NCBI RefSeq assembly: GCF_014636935.1
Contig: NZ_BMES01000002.1
Location: 620,001-684,000 of the forward strand
Length of the DNA stretch: 64,000 nt
Direction: 5' to 3'
Origin: Alsobacter metallidurans
Lineage (GTDB): Bacteria > Pseudomonadota > Alphaproteobacteria > Rhizobiales > Beijerinckiaceae
Part shown: in pieces, positions 27,716 through 36,651 of the stretch
Position numbering within the stretch: position 1 is the first letter of the stretch
How the letters are laid out: each line of letters begins with the position of its first letter
Notes under the pieces: generated by a model
The model's database searches: none
The model's input: the letters and a program-made list of their open reading frames with translations, nothing else
Told to the model about the DNA's origin: nothing
Translations under genes and position numbers: made by a program

Positions 27716-28661
27716 GATCCGCCTCCCGCAGGATGTCGTGAGCCATCGCCTCGACCTCGCCGAGATCAAGCCGCAAACCCGCGCCTCCGACCGCTCGGAC
27801 TGACAGGGTGCCGCAGGCGATCCCCCAGGCCAACGCCTCGCGCGGCCGCCGGTTCATCAAGCTGGCGGCCAGGAAGCCCGCGTTAAAGGAATCGCCCGCT
27901 CCCGTGGTGTCGACCAAGGGCCCTCCGCGGGGCGCCTTCAGGACAATCATTTCGCCGCGCTCATGCAGGATCGCGCCGTCCGCTCCGGTCTTGATCACGA
28001 CGGTGGGAAAGCGCGACGCCAGCCGCCGGCCCGCCTCGCCCAGATCTTCGCAACGCGCAATCACGCGCGCCTCTGCGGCGTTGGGCAGAAACACTTCCAC
28101 GCCGGCGCAGCGGTCAAGCAGGTCAGGCGAGCGGATCAGCGCGTCGTCCCAACTCGGGTCGAGCGAGATCGAGAGGCCCGCGGCGGCGGCTGTCGGCAAG
28201 AGATCCGGGATTTCGGCCACGGTGGCAAATTCGGCGACATGAAGCCAGCGCGGGGCCGGGGACGCCAGCGCAGCCTCCAGGGTGGCGGGGCGGCCAGAGC
28301 CGGCGCGGCGCGACAGGAAGGCGCGTTCCCCGCCCTGAACCATCGCGACGGTGAGTTGCGGCCCCGCATCGGCGGCCCGCTCCAGAAAGCGCAGGTCGAC
28401 GCCGGACGCCTCGAGCATCGGCGCAATCGCCTCCGCGAGGGGATCGACCCCAAGCCGACCAAGCAACGAGGCCGGGGCGCCAAGGCTCGCCGCCCGCGCG
28501 GCCGTAATAAACGCGCCGCCGCCGGCCGCCACCGCGAAATCGTCGGCGAAGCGCTCCTCGCCCAGGCGGGGCATCTCGCCGAAGCCGCGAAACACCAGAT
28601 CGCAGTAGATCCGCCCGATGCAGAGCAGCAGGCCGGCGTCACCCCCAAACGGGGTCGTCAT
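27708..28661 (-). CDS. PfkB-family sugar kinase
   Basis: The 317-residue ribokinase-family protein has GGGAFITAARAASLGAPASL in the substrate lid region, and the C-terminal DTTGAGDSFNAGFLAASLMN motif with the catalytic Asp. Its start overlaps the ABC ATPase stop by 4 bases (ATGA) and its end overlaps the SIS gene, indicating strict operon coupling. In fructoselysine-type pathways an equivalent kinase (FrlD) phosphorylates C6 before the SIS enzyme acts; by analogy this one may phosphorylate the imported sugar conjugate. KDG, fructose or amino-sugar kinase functions cannot be excluded. Confidence 0.87.
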   Translation of the reverse strand: MTTPFGGDAGLLLCIGRIYCDLVFRGFGEMPRLGEERFADDFAVAAGGGAFITAARAASLGAPASLLGRLGVDPLAEAIAPMLEASGVDLRFLERAADAGPQLTVAMVQGGERAFLSRRAGSGRPATLEAALASPAPRWLHVAEFATVAEIPDLLPTAAAAGLSISLDPSWDDALIRSPDLLDRCAGVEVFLPNAAEARVIARCEDLGEAGRRLASRFPTVVIKTGADGAILHERGEMIVLKAPRGGPLVDTTGAGDSFNAGFLAASLMNRRPREALAWGIACGTLSVRAVGGAGLRLDLGEVEAMAHDILREADHG

Positions 28662-29719
28662 AGAGCCCGCTCGGTCGCGGCGTCGAAGAATTTCAGGGCG
28701 GCCACGTCCGCGCCAATCCTAACCGCGCCGCCGACGCGCGGCGGATTCTTGGCGGCCGCGCTGGCCAACACGAGCTGATCGCCGATCTCGACATGCACGA
28801 AGGTTTCGGGCCCCAGCGGCTCCACCACCGCGACAATTCCGGCCAGCGCAAGGTCGGCCTGCTCCCCCTCGCCCAGCACGCGGAGCTCCTGCGGACGCAC
28901 GCCCACCAGTATGCGCGGCGGGGCGGGCTCGGCCAGGGCCAGCCGCACGGGCCTTTCGCCCAGCGTCAGCGCGCCGCCCGAGACGCCGGCGGGGAGGATG
29001 TTCATGGTCGGCGAGCCGATGAAGCGCGCCGTGAACACGTCAGCCGGGTTCTCGTAGAGATCCATCGGGCTGCCCACCTGCAGGATGCGCCCGTCGCGCA
29101 TCACCACGATGCGATCGGCCATCGTCATGGCCTCGACCTGGTCGTGCGTGACGTACACGATGGTGGCGCCGAGCCGCTGGTGCAGCCGTTTGATCTCCAG
29201 CCGCATCTGGGCGCGCAGTTGCGCGTCGAGATTGGACAAAGGCTCGTCGAACAGAAAGGCGGCTGGATCGCGCACCATGGCCCGGCCGATGGCGACGCGT
29301 TGGCGCTGCCCGCCCGAGAGTGCGGATGGCCGGCGCTCCAGCAGCGCATCGAGCCCCAGGATGCGGCCGACCTCCTCCACCTTGGCGCGCTTGGCCACCT
29401 TGTCGAGCTTGGACGTGTAGAGCCCGAACGCGATGTTCTCGCCCACGCTCATGTGCGGGTAGATGGCGTAGTTCTGGAACACCATCGCGATATTGCGGTC
29501 CTTGGGCTCCAGCCGGTTGACCACCCGGTCGCCGATGCGGATTTCACCGCCGTCGATGTCCTCGAGCCCGGCGATCATCCGCAGCGTCGTGGACTTGCCG
29601 CAGCCGGACGGGCCGACGAACACCACGAACTCGCCGTCCTGAACCGTCAGGTCGATGCCGTGCACAACCTGCGTCGCGCCGTAACGCTTTACGAGATCCT
29701 GGATCGCGATGCCGGCCAT
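28658..29719 (-). CDS. Sugar ABC transporter ATP-binding protein (CUT1, UgpC/MsmX-like)
   Basis: The 353-residue ATPase has Walker A GPSGCGKST, Q-loop VFQNYAIYPHMSV, signature LSGGQRQRVAIGRAMVRDP, Walker B FLFDEPLSNLD and H-loop VTHDQVEAMTMADRI, followed by a C-terminal TOBE/OB regulatory domain (from about residue 235), the pattern of CUT1 carbohydrate importers. It would energise the two permeases encoded upstream at 31235-32997. The start overlaps the lyase stop by one base (TGATG) and the stop overlaps the kinase start. Confidence 0.95.
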   Translation of the reverse strand: MAGIAIQDLVKRYGATQVVHGIDLTVQDGEFVVFVGPSGCGKSTTLRMIAGLEDIDGGEIRIGDRVVNRLEPKDRNIAMVFQNYAIYPHMSVGENIAFGLYTSKLDKVAKRAKVEEVGRILGLDALLERRPSALSGGQRQRVAIGRAMVRDPAAFLFDEPLSNLDAQLRAQMRLEIKRLHQRLGATIVYVTHDQVEAMTMADRIVVMRDGRILQVGSPMDLYENPADVFTARFIGSPTMNILPAGVSGGALTLGERPVRLALAEPAPPRILVGVRPQELRVLGEGEQADLALAGIVAVVEPLGPETFVHVEIGDQLVLASAAAKNPPRVGGAVRIGADVAALKFFDAATERAL

Positions 29720-31230
29720 CAGCCCTCCTCCGCCAGCGCCGTGAAGGCCGCCTGCAATTCATCCCGCGCCTTGCTCTCATGCAGGGCGAACCGGTGCGCT
29801 TCGGCCGCCGCCTCGGCCAGCTTGGCGCGATAGCCGCTTAACGCGGCGTCCAGCGCCGCCGGCCCCGGCCCGCCGAAGCGGCTGCGGACGGCGACGAAAT
29901 GCTCGGGCGACACGGCTTTTGCGAAGCCGGCCGGATCGAGGCCGGGCTCGCGGCCCACATGCTCGCGGAACGCGGCCGCGAAGGGCGCGTAGCCGTCGCG
30001 CGGCAGGTCGCCGTCCGCCGCCACCACGGCGCGGGCGACGTCGGCCGCGATCTCGTGCGCCTGCCGGAACGACAGCCCCTCGCCTCGCACCAGCGTGTCG
30101 GCGAGCTCCGTGATCGTGATGCAGGAACGGCGGATGTTCTCGGCGACGCGCCGGTCGTCGACTTGCAAGGCCGGCAGCAGCGCGGCAAGCAGATCGAGCA
30201 CCCGCCCGCCGGTCTCGAAGCACTGGTAGCCGGCCTCGTGCGTTTCCCCCTCGGCGTCGTTCATGTCCGTGAACGGCGTGTTGTGGATCACGTCCCGAAT
30301 GGTGCGCGCCCGGCCCATCGCCTGCGATGCAAGGTGGCGCAGATGCTCGATGGGCACCGGATTGCGCTTCTGCGGCATGATCGAGGAGATCTGCACGAAG
30401 GCGTTGGGCACGTAGATCTGTCCCACCTCGAAGGCCGTCCAGAACTGCAGGTCCTGGATCACGCGCCCGAGATGCAGGAAAACGAGCTCGATGGCGCTGA
30501 ACGTCGCCGTGACGTAATCCACCGCCGCAATGCAGCCATAGCTGTTCTCCAGCGGAGCGGCGAAGCCCAGCAGATGCGCCACGCGGTGGCGGTCGAGCGG
30601 GAAACCTGATGTCGTGATGGCGGCCGCGCCCATGGGCGACAGGTCGAGCAGTTCGCGCGCCTGAAGGAGCCGCCCATGGTCGCGCAGCATCACCTCGATG
30701 GCGGCGCCCAGATAGTGCCCCAGCGTCGAGGGCTGCGCCGGCTGGCCATGTGTGTAGGCGACGATCAGCGTCCCACGCTCGCGCTGGGCCAGCGTCAGCG
30801 CCGCCTCGATCAGTCCGCGCAGCTTGCCCGCGAGTGCATCCACGCGCGGCTTTAATGCGAGCTTGAACAGCGTGTGGTCGATGTCGTTACGCGAGCGACC
30901 CGTGTGCAGCCGCCCAGCCTCGTCAGGCCCGAGCCGCGCCTTCAACTCGGCTTCGATGGCGAAGAAATAGTCCTCCACCGCGCCCGTGTAGACCATGGCG
31001 GCGGGATCGAGCGCCAGGTCGATGTCGGCCAACGCGCGGGCGATCCGCCCGGCGACGTCGCGCGGCAGGATGCCGGTCTCGGCCAGCATCACGAGATGCG
31101 CACGGTCGATGGCGCGGAAGCCTTCCACATGATGCATCCTGGCCCCGTCGAAGAGCGGCCGCAGCACGGTCTCCTTGTAGACGGGATCCGGAAAGGTCGT
31201 GCGGTCGTGCGAGCGAGGGTCCTGTGTCAT
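29719..31230 (-). CDS. Argininosuccinate-lyase-like C-N lyase in a sugar-import operon
   Basis: The 503-residue protein belongs to the fumarase/aspartase superfamily, argininosuccinate lyase branch: it has LHTGRSRNDIDHTLFKLALK, the catalytic-His segment THGQPAQPSTLGHYLG (THLQ in standard ArgH) and the flexible signature loop as ISSIMPQKRNPVPIEHLR (GSS in standard ArgH). It is longer than ArgH (about 460) and sits between permease and ATPase genes of a sugar importer, so a catabolic C-N lyase on the imported compound is more likely than arginine biosynthesis. Relatives in this branch include lyases of aminopolycarboxylates that release fumarate. Substrate unknown. Gap of 4 bases to the upstream permease, 1-base overlap with the ATPase gene. 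Confidence 0.85.
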   Translation of the reverse strand: MTQDPRSHDRTTFPDPVYKETVLRPLFDGARMHHVEGFRAIDRAHLVMLAETGILPRDVAGRIARALADIDLALDPAAMVYTGAVEDYFFAIEAELKARLGPDEAGRLHTGRSRNDIDHTLFKLALKPRVDALAGKLRGLIEAALTLAQRERGTLIVAYTHGQPAQPSTLGHYLGAAIEVMLRDHGRLLQARELLDLSPMGAAAITTSGFPLDRHRVAHLLGFAAPLENSYGCIAAVDYVTATFSAIELVFLHLGRVIQDLQFWTAFEVGQIYVPNAFVQISSIMPQKRNPVPIEHLRHLASQAMGRARTIRDVIHNTPFTDMNDAEGETHEAGYQCFETGGRVLDLLAALLPALQVDDRRVAENIRRSCITITELADTLVRGEGLSFRQAHEIAADVARAVVAADGDLPRDGYAPFAAAFREHVGREPGLDPAGFAKAVSPEHFVAVRSRFGGPGPAALDAALSGYRAKLAEAAAEAHRFALHESKARDELQAAFTALAEEG

Positions 31231-31234
31231 CGAT

Positions 31235-32071
31235 TCAGCCCTTCAGCCCGGCCAACACGACGCCGCGCACGATGTAGCGCTGCAGCACCAGGAACACGAG
31301 AAGGGTTGGCAGGGTGGCCAGCGCCGCGCCGGTCATGATCAGCTCCCACTGGATCTGCTGCTCCACCGCGAAGCTCGAGAGCCCCACCGGCAGCGTGTAA
31401 AGTTCCTTGCTGGTGGTGACGATCAGCGGCCAGATAAACGCTGTCCAGTTGCTCAGGAACGTGAAGATCGCCAGCGCCGACAAGGCCGGCGTCACCAGCG
31501 GCAGCGCGATGCGCCAGAAGATCGCGAACTCGTTCAGCCCGTCGACCCGCGCCGCCTCCAGGAAGTCGTTGGGCACCGTCTCGAAGAACTGCTTCATCAG
31601 GAAGGTGCCGAAGGCCGTCATCATGCCGGGGAACATGATGCCCCAGTAGGTGTCCAGCCAGCCGAAGTTGCGGGCCATCACGTACCAGGGGATCACCAGC
31701 ATCTCGGTCGGGATCATCAGGGTCGACAGAATGGCCAGAAATACGATGTAGCGGCCGCGAAACTCGAACTTGGCCAGCGTGTAGCCGACGAGGCTGTCGA
31801 AGAACACGTTCGACAACGTCACCACGACAGCGACGCCCATCGAGTTGGCGAACCAGCGCAGGAAGCGCCCGTCGGACAGCACCGTGACGTAGTTGTCGAG
31901 CGTCGGATGGGCCGGAAGGAGTCTCAGATCATAGACTTCCGACGCGTCCTTCAACGACGTCGAGAACATGAATACGAGCGGCAGAATCATCGCGAGCCCG
32001 CCCGCCAGCAGCAGGACCCACGCCACGGCGCGACCGAAGCCGGCGCGCGGACCAACGGCGGCGGCGCTCAT
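31235..32071 (-). CDS. Sugar ABC transporter permease, UgpE/MalG-like
   Basis: The open frame is longer, but the homologous region begins MSAAAVGPRAGFG at ATG 32069-32071, overlapping the first permease stop (TGATG). The 278-residue protein has six hydrophobic segments starting with WVLLLAGGLAMILPLVFMFS and the cytoplasmic EAA loop DFLEAARVDGLNEFAIFWRI, the coupling helix that contacts the ATPase. The MalG-type start (FMFSTSLKDASEVY) and ending (RYIVRGVVLAGLKG) are typical. It pairs with the permease at 32071-32997. Confidence 0.95.
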   Translation of the reverse strand: MSAAAVGPRAGFGRAVAWVLLLAGGLAMILPLVFMFSTSLKDASEVYDLRLLPAHPTLDNYVTVLSDGRFLRWFANSMGVAVVVTLSNVFFDSLVGYTLAKFEFRGRYIVFLAILSTLMIPTEMLVIPWYVMARNFGWLDTYWGIMFPGMMTAFGTFLMKQFFETVPNDFLEAARVDGLNEFAIFWRIALPLVTPALSALAIFTFLSNWTAFIWPLIVTTSKELYTLPVGLSSFAVEQQIQWELIMTGAALATLPTLLVFLVLQRYIVRGVVLAGLKG

Positions 32072-32997
32072 CAGCGATCCCTCAGAAGACGCAGTTGCAC
32101 GAGCGACACGGCGAGCAGCGCCAGAAACAGCACCACCGTCTGGGCCGCCGCATAGCCCATGTCGAAGGACGAGAAGGCCGTCTGGTAGATCATCAGCACC
32201 AACGGCTTGGTGGCGTTGAGCGGCCCGCCCGGGTCGCCCGAGGTCATGTTGTAGACCTGGTCGAAAATCCGCAGGAAGCCGATGGACGAGAACACCACCA
32301 GGAAGATGATGGTCGGCCGCAGCAGCGGGATGGTGATGCGGCGCAGGATCGTCCCGTCCGACACGCCGTCGATGCGCGCCGCCTCGTAGTAGGTCGTCGG
32401 AATCGCCCGAAGGCCGGCCAGGAAGATCACCACCTGGAAGCCGAGCCCCGCCCAGATCGCGGGCGCGAGCACGGAGGGCAGCGACTGCGTGGTGGAGCGC
32501 AGAAACGGCTGCTGCGGAAAGCCGAACGTCGACAGGACCTGGTTGAACAGCCCAATTGGGACTGGCTGGTAGAACCACCGCCACACCCACGCCATGGCGG
32601 CGGCCGTGGTCAGGAATGGCAGGAAATATAACGCCCGGATGAACCCGTGCATAAAGCGCACGCGGTCGAGGTGGTAGGCGATCGTGAAAGCCAGCAGCAG
32701 GCTCACGGGCGTGCCGATCACCAGGTAAAGTACGGTGTTGCGGAACACCTGCCAGAACACCGGGTCGCCGAGCAGGCGCTTGAAGTTCGCCAGCCCGACG
32801 AAGCCCGGCTTCGTCAGCAGGTTCCAGTTCGTGGTCGAGATGTAGAAGGCTTCCCCGGTCGGGTAGAACCGGATCAGCGCGTAAAACAGGATCGGGACGG
32901 CCAGGAAGCCCCAGGCCCAGACCACCTGTTTCCGGCGCAGGCTCAATCCGCGCCAGAAACCGCCGCGTGCGACGTGGTCCAGGGCCTGGTCCGTCAT
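32071..32997 (-). CDS. Sugar ABC transporter permease, UgpA/MalF-like
   Basis: The 308-residue permease has an N-terminal basic segment, six predicted membrane segments beginning WAWGFLAVPILFYALI, a periplasmic loop with NFKRLLGDPVFWQVFRNTVL, and the EAA loop TTYYEAARIDGVSDGTILRR near residues 205-225. It partners with the downstream MalG-like permease (1-base shared TGATG) and the CUT1 ATPase. It begins 13 bases after the binding-protein gene. Confidence 0.95.
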   Translation of the reverse strand: MTDQALDHVARGGFWRGLSLRRKQVVWAWGFLAVPILFYALIRFYPTGEAFYISTTNWNLLTKPGFVGLANFKRLLGDPVFWQVFRNTVLYLVIGTPVSLLLAFTIAYHLDRVRFMHGFIRALYFLPFLTTAAAMAWVWRWFYQPVPIGLFNQVLSTFGFPQQPFLRSTTQSLPSVLAPAIWAGLGFQVVIFLAGLRAIPTTYYEAARIDGVSDGTILRRITIPLLRPTIIFLVVFSSIGFLRIFDQVYNMTSGDPGGPLNATKPLVLMIYQTAFSSFDMGYAAAQTVVLFLALLAVSLVQLRLLRDR

Positions 32998-33010
32998 GAC
33001 GCCCGTCCGC

Positions 33011-34279
33011 TCACTTCTTGGCGTAGAAACGGTCGAGAATGGCCTGTTCGGCCTTCGCCGCCTCCGCCAGCGCCGCCTTCGCGTCCTGGTTCTGGATCAG
33101 AACCCGGTTTGCGAGGTCGAGCGCCACCTGACGCTGCCCGGCCTCGTCCACGAACACGGTGGCGTTTGAGTAGTTCAGCGCCTTCAGGAACGGCCCGTAG
33201 ATCGGGTGGGAGAGGTTCTTGTCGGTCTCGGCCGCGGCCTTGCGGGCCGGCAATTCGCCTACCGCGTCGAGCCACACCTGCATGGCCTCGGGCGTGGTCA
33301 CGAAGGCGAGGAACTTCTTGGACGCCTCCAGCTTCTCGCCGGTCGCCTTGGTGGTGATGGCGTTCACCCAGTAGCTGGCGAAGTTGAAGCGCTTGCCGTC
33401 GGGCCCGGCCGGGAGCTCGGCGACGCCCCACTCGAAACCCTTGATGTTGCCAAAGGCGCCGAGGCGGAAGCTGCCGTCGATCGTCATGGCGGCGCGGCCG
33501 GCGCGGAACGCCGCCTGCCCCTCGTCCATGAAGCCGGCCTGGCCCACCTTGTGGACCTTCTGCAGGTCGGCGTACCAGGTCAGCGACTTGGCGCCGGCCT
33601 CGCTGTCGTAGGTCACCTTCTTGTTGTCGTCGCTGTACGGCGCTCCGCCGTTCTGGCGCAGCAGCACCTCGCGCCACCAATGATAATCCTGGCCCGGGAA
33701 ATCGAGAGTGATGCCTTCGGACAGGAGATTGCCCGCGCCGTCACGCTTCACGGTCTTCTTGGCGGCTTCCAGCAGCTCGTCCGTGGTCTGCGGCGGCTTG
33801 GCCGGGTCGAGGCCCGCCTCCTGGAACAGCTTCTTGTTGTAGAACAGCGCCAGCGAGCGCACCGCCGTCGGCAGGCCGTAGTACTCGCCATCGCGCTTCA
33901 TGGCCGAGACGATCGGGTAGAAGTCCTTCTCGATCATGGCCGGCGGGAACGCGTCCTTGGGCAGCGGCTGAATGAACTTGGCGGCGACGAAATTGTCGAG
34001 CCAGCCATAGAACAGCTGCACCACGTCGGGCCCCTGCCCGGCCGGCAGCGCCGCCGCGATCTTGGTCTGGTAGTCGGCATACGGGAAGGTCGTGTGCTTG
34101 ACCTTGATGTTCGGATTCGCGGCCTGGAAACGCTTGATCAGCTCGTCCATCGCCTTGATGCGGGCGTCGAATACGTACTGCCAGTATTCGATCTCCACCG
34201 TCTGGGTCTGCGCTTGCGCGCCGGAGATGACCCCTACGGCCGCCGCAAGGCCGACCAGCATTCCTCGAAAGCCGCGCAT
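33011..34279 (-). CDS. Extracellular sugar-binding protein of ABC transporter
   Basis: ATG 34277-34279 (SD GGGGAG) gives 422 residues with a Sec signal peptide MRGFRGMLVGLAAAVGVISG cleaved near AQAQ. The mature part begins TVEIEYWQYVFDARIKAMDE and contains VVQLFYGWLDNFVAAKFIQPL and FRAGRAAMTIDGSFRLGAF, typical of family 1 (CUT1) binding proteins. It captures the transported compound in the periplasm and is the first gene of the operon. The divergent ROK regulator and a palindrome at 34377-34393 suggest control by substrate-responsive repression. Confidence 0.94.
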   Translation of the reverse strand: MRGFRGMLVGLAAAVGVISGAQAQTQTVEIEYWQYVFDARIKAMDELIKRFQAANPNIKVKHTTFPYADYQTKIAAALPAGQGPDVVQLFYGWLDNFVAAKFIQPLPKDAFPPAMIEKDFYPIVSAMKRDGEYYGLPTAVRSLALFYNKKLFQEAGLDPAKPPQTTDELLEAAKKTVKRDGAGNLLSEGITLDFPGQDYHWWREVLLRQNGGAPYSDDNKKVTYDSEAGAKSLTWYADLQKVHKVGQAGFMDEGQAAFRAGRAAMTIDGSFRLGAFGNIKGFEWGVAELPAGPDGKRFNFASYWVNAITTKATGEKLEASKKFLAFVTTPEAMQVWLDAVGELPARKAAAETDKNLSHPIYGPFLKALNYSNATVFVDEAGQRQVALDLANRVLIQNQDAKAALAEAAKAEQAILDRFYAKK

Positions 34280-34356
34280 CGCTCCACTCCCCTCGTTGAT
34301 CGTTGGCGCGCTCGCACCGGCAGCGCTCAACCCATGCTTGTACGGCCTCGGCAGCC

Positions 34357-34393
34357 TGTCAACGGATTAATTCAATTGAGTTGGTTTAACTCA
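34357..34393. promoter_or_regulatory. Divergent promoter-operator region, palindrome next to TTGACA
   Basis: TGAGTT-GGTTT-AACTCA (34377-34393) is a perfect inverted repeat in an AT-rich stretch between the binding-protein operon (minus) and the ROK gene (plus). On the minus strand a TTGACA (34362-34357) lies just downstream, with AAGCAT at 17 bases, so binding would interfere with operon transcription. ROK repressors use AT-rich inverted repeats in this manner; assignment to this ROK protein is inference. Confidence 0.55.
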
Positions 34394-34427
34394 GGCTGCA
34401 CAGTCGTTGTCGCAATCTGGTCCTGAC

Positions 34428-35681
34428 ATGACGCGCAAAGATCCAATCGCCGAAGCGGCCGCAACCTCCTCCAGCGTCGCCCTGGGCGGAAACGCCGAGC
34501 GCACCCGAAGCCACAATCGCCGCGTGGTTCTCGAAACTGTGCGCCAGCATGGCCGCCTCGGCCGCTCCGACATCGCGGCGCTGACGCGACTGACCGCGCA
34601 GGCGGTCTCCAACATCGTGGTGGAGCTTGTCGCCGAAGGCCTGCTGGCCGAGCGCGGCCGCCGCCGCACCGCACGCGGCCAGCCGCCGGTTGATTTCGAG
34701 GTCAACGCAGACGGAGGCATGACGGCTGGCATGGAGATCGGCGCGGACCGGATCACCACCGTGCTGGTGGACATCGCCGGAGGTCTGCGAGCCCAGCGAA
34801 CGACGACCCTGCCGGACGCCTCGCCGCCAGCCGTGCAGGCGCTCGCGGCCTTGGAGCTGGCCGCCGCGCGCCGCGCCCCTGGCTTGCCGAAGCGGCTGCT
34901 TGGCTGCGGTGTCGTGATGCCAGGCCCCTTCGGCGTCGAAGGCATGAGTTCGATTGGCGACACCGTGTTGCCCGGCTGGGCGAATCTTGACGCCGCCGCC
35001 CTGATGACCGAGGCCCTGGGCTGCGCCGTCACGGTCGAGAACGACGCCACTGCGGCGGCCGTAGGCGAGCGCCTTTACGGGCGCGGCCGCGACCGACGAA
35101 ACTTTTGTCTCGTCTATTTCGGCGCGGGCCTGGGGCTCGGCATCATCATAGACGGCCAGCCCTATCGAGGCGCCTACGGCAACGCTGGCGAAATCGGCCA
35201 TGTCCGCGTAGTTCCGGGCGGACGCGCTTGCCCGTGCGGCGGCCACGGCTGCCTTGAGCGCTACGCTTCCGCGAACGCGCTGGCCGAGATGCTGCACGAC
35301 TCCGGCCGAGAGGCGGCGTATGAGGACGTCGCCCGCCTCGCCGACACCCGCGATCCTGTGGTGGACCGCTGGATCGCGGAGGCCGCCACCCTGCTCGGAC
35401 CTGTTGTGGCGCTGCTCGAAAACCTGTTCGATCCCGAGACCATCGTGCTCGGCGGCACGTTGCCGGACGTCGTCATGGACGGCTTGGTGGCCGCCATGCA
35501 GCCCCTGCCGCTGTCGGTGTCGTCGCGGTCCGACCGAAGCGTGACGCGACTGCAGCGCGGCGCCACCGGCCGCTTGACGGCGGCGCTCGGAGCAGCCGCG
35601 CTGCCTCTTCTCGACACGATCGCGCCCAAGATCGACCGCGTGGCTCCGCCGGAACCCATCGCGAGGGCCGCCGGCCGCTGA
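34428..35681 (+). CDS. ROK-family transcriptional regulator
   Basis: The ATG at 34428 gives 417 residues; the frame opens earlier at a TTG (34407) without SD. The N-terminal winged HTH (NRRVVLETVRQHGRLGRSDI, then LTAQAVSNIVVELVAEGLLA) is followed by the ROK/actin-like sugar-binding part with ENDATAAAVGERLYGRG, GAGLGLGIIIDG, and the zinc site CPCGGHGCLERYAS. It should repress the divergent ABC-lyase-kinase-SIS operon and respond to a sugar or sugar phosphate. It is the only regulator next to that operon. Confidence 0.92.
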   Translation: MTRKDPIAEAAATSSSVALGGNAERTRSHNRRVVLETVRQHGRLGRSDIAALTRLTAQAVSNIVVELVAEGLLAERGRRRTARGQPPVDFEVNADGGMTAGMEIGADRITTVLVDIAGGLRAQRTTTLPDASPPAVQALAALELAAARRAPGLPKRLLGCGVVMPGPFGVEGMSSIGDTVLPGWANLDAAALMTEALGCAVTVENDATAAAVGERLYGRGRDRRNFCLVYFGAGLGLGIIIDGQPYRGAYGNAGEIGHVRVVPGGRACPCGGHGCLERYASANALAEMLHDSGREAAYEDVARLADTRDPVVDRWIAEAATLLGPVVALLENLFDPETIVLGGTLPDVVMDGLVAAMQPLPLSVSSRSDRSVTRLQRGATGRLTAALGAAALPLLDTIAPKIDRVAPPEPIARAAGR

Positions 35682-35805
35682 AGACCCACCCGGACCAGTG
35701 GAGCCCGCCAGGCGACTCGTTTGATTTGCCTCTGGCTCCCGATGGCTTTATTCGCAGGTGCGAGATGGGAGCCTGGGCGGCTCCGAAACGCTTTCAGAGG
35801 GCGCC

Positions 35806-36579
35806 ATGGCGGCTTTCGACTTCGAGCGCGTGCTGCTGGTCGAGCACTGGACCGATCGGCTGTTCAGCTTTCGTACGACGCGCAATCCGACGCTGCGCTT
35901 CGAAAACGGCCAGTTCGCGATGATCGGCCTCAAGGTCGACGGCCGGCCGCTGCTGCGCGCCTACAGCTTCGCGAGCGCCAACTACGAGGAATATCTCGAG
36001 TTTTACAGCATCAAGGTGCCGGAGGGTCCGCTCACCTCTCGGCTTCAGCACATCAAGGTCGGCGATGAGATCATCGTGGGCCACAAGCCCACCGGCACGC
36101 TGATCCAGAGCAACCTGCTGCCCGGCAAGCGCCTGTTCATGTTCGCGACCGGCACCGGCCTCGCGCCTTTCGCCAGCATCATGCAGGACCCGGAGGTCTA
36201 CGACCGCTACGAAAAGATCGTGATGGTGCACGGCTGCCGCGAGATCGCCGAACTTGCCTACGGCCAGCGTCTCGTCCGCGGCTTGCCCGAGAACGAGTAT
36301 TTCGGAGACGTCGTGAAGGACAAGCTCGTCTACTACCCCACCACAACGCGCGAGCCCTTCGTCCACATGGGCCGGGTCACCGACCTCATCCAGAACGGCA
36401 AGCTCTTCGCCGACACGGGCCTTGCCCCACTCGACCCCGAACACGACCGGGTCATGCTCTGCGGCAGCCCCCAGATGCTCGCAGACCTGCGCGTCATGCT
36501 GGACGCCATGGCGTTCACAGAAGGCAGCACCAACACCCCCGGCAGCTACGTCATCGAACGCGCCTTCGTGGACAAGTAA
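35806..36579 (+). CDS. fpr: Ferredoxin-NADP reductase
   Basis: The start at ATG 35806 (SD AGAGGG) gives 257 residues with the FAD-binding RAYSFAS block, the NADP-binding GTGLAPFASIMQDPEVYDRY, MVHGCREIAELAY and the C-terminal YVIERAFVDK aromatic-containing tail, as in bacterial subclass I Fpr. It shuttles electrons between NADPH and ferredoxin/flavodoxin and is often part of the oxidative or iron-limitation response. It is a single gene between the ROK gene (124-base gap) and the TRAP cluster; a palindrome at 36652-36674 follows. Confidence 0.94.
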   Translation: MAAFDFERVLLVEHWTDRLFSFRTTRNPTLRFENGQFAMIGLKVDGRPLLRAYSFASANYEEYLEFYSIKVPEGPLTSRLQHIKVGDEIIVGHKPTGTLIQSNLLPGKRLFMFATGTGLAPFASIMQDPEVYDRYEKIVMVHGCREIAELAYGQRLVRGLPENEYFGDVVKDKLVYYPTTTREPFVHMGRVTDLIQNGKLFADTGLAPLDPEHDRVMLCGSPQMLADLRVMLDAMAFTEGSTNTPGSYVIERAFVDK

Positions 36580-36651
36580 GCCGCCGCCAACAGGCGCGCG
36601 CCCTGGGCTGTCCTGCGACGTCGCGAACTGAAGGCTAGGCAGTCGAGCCTA

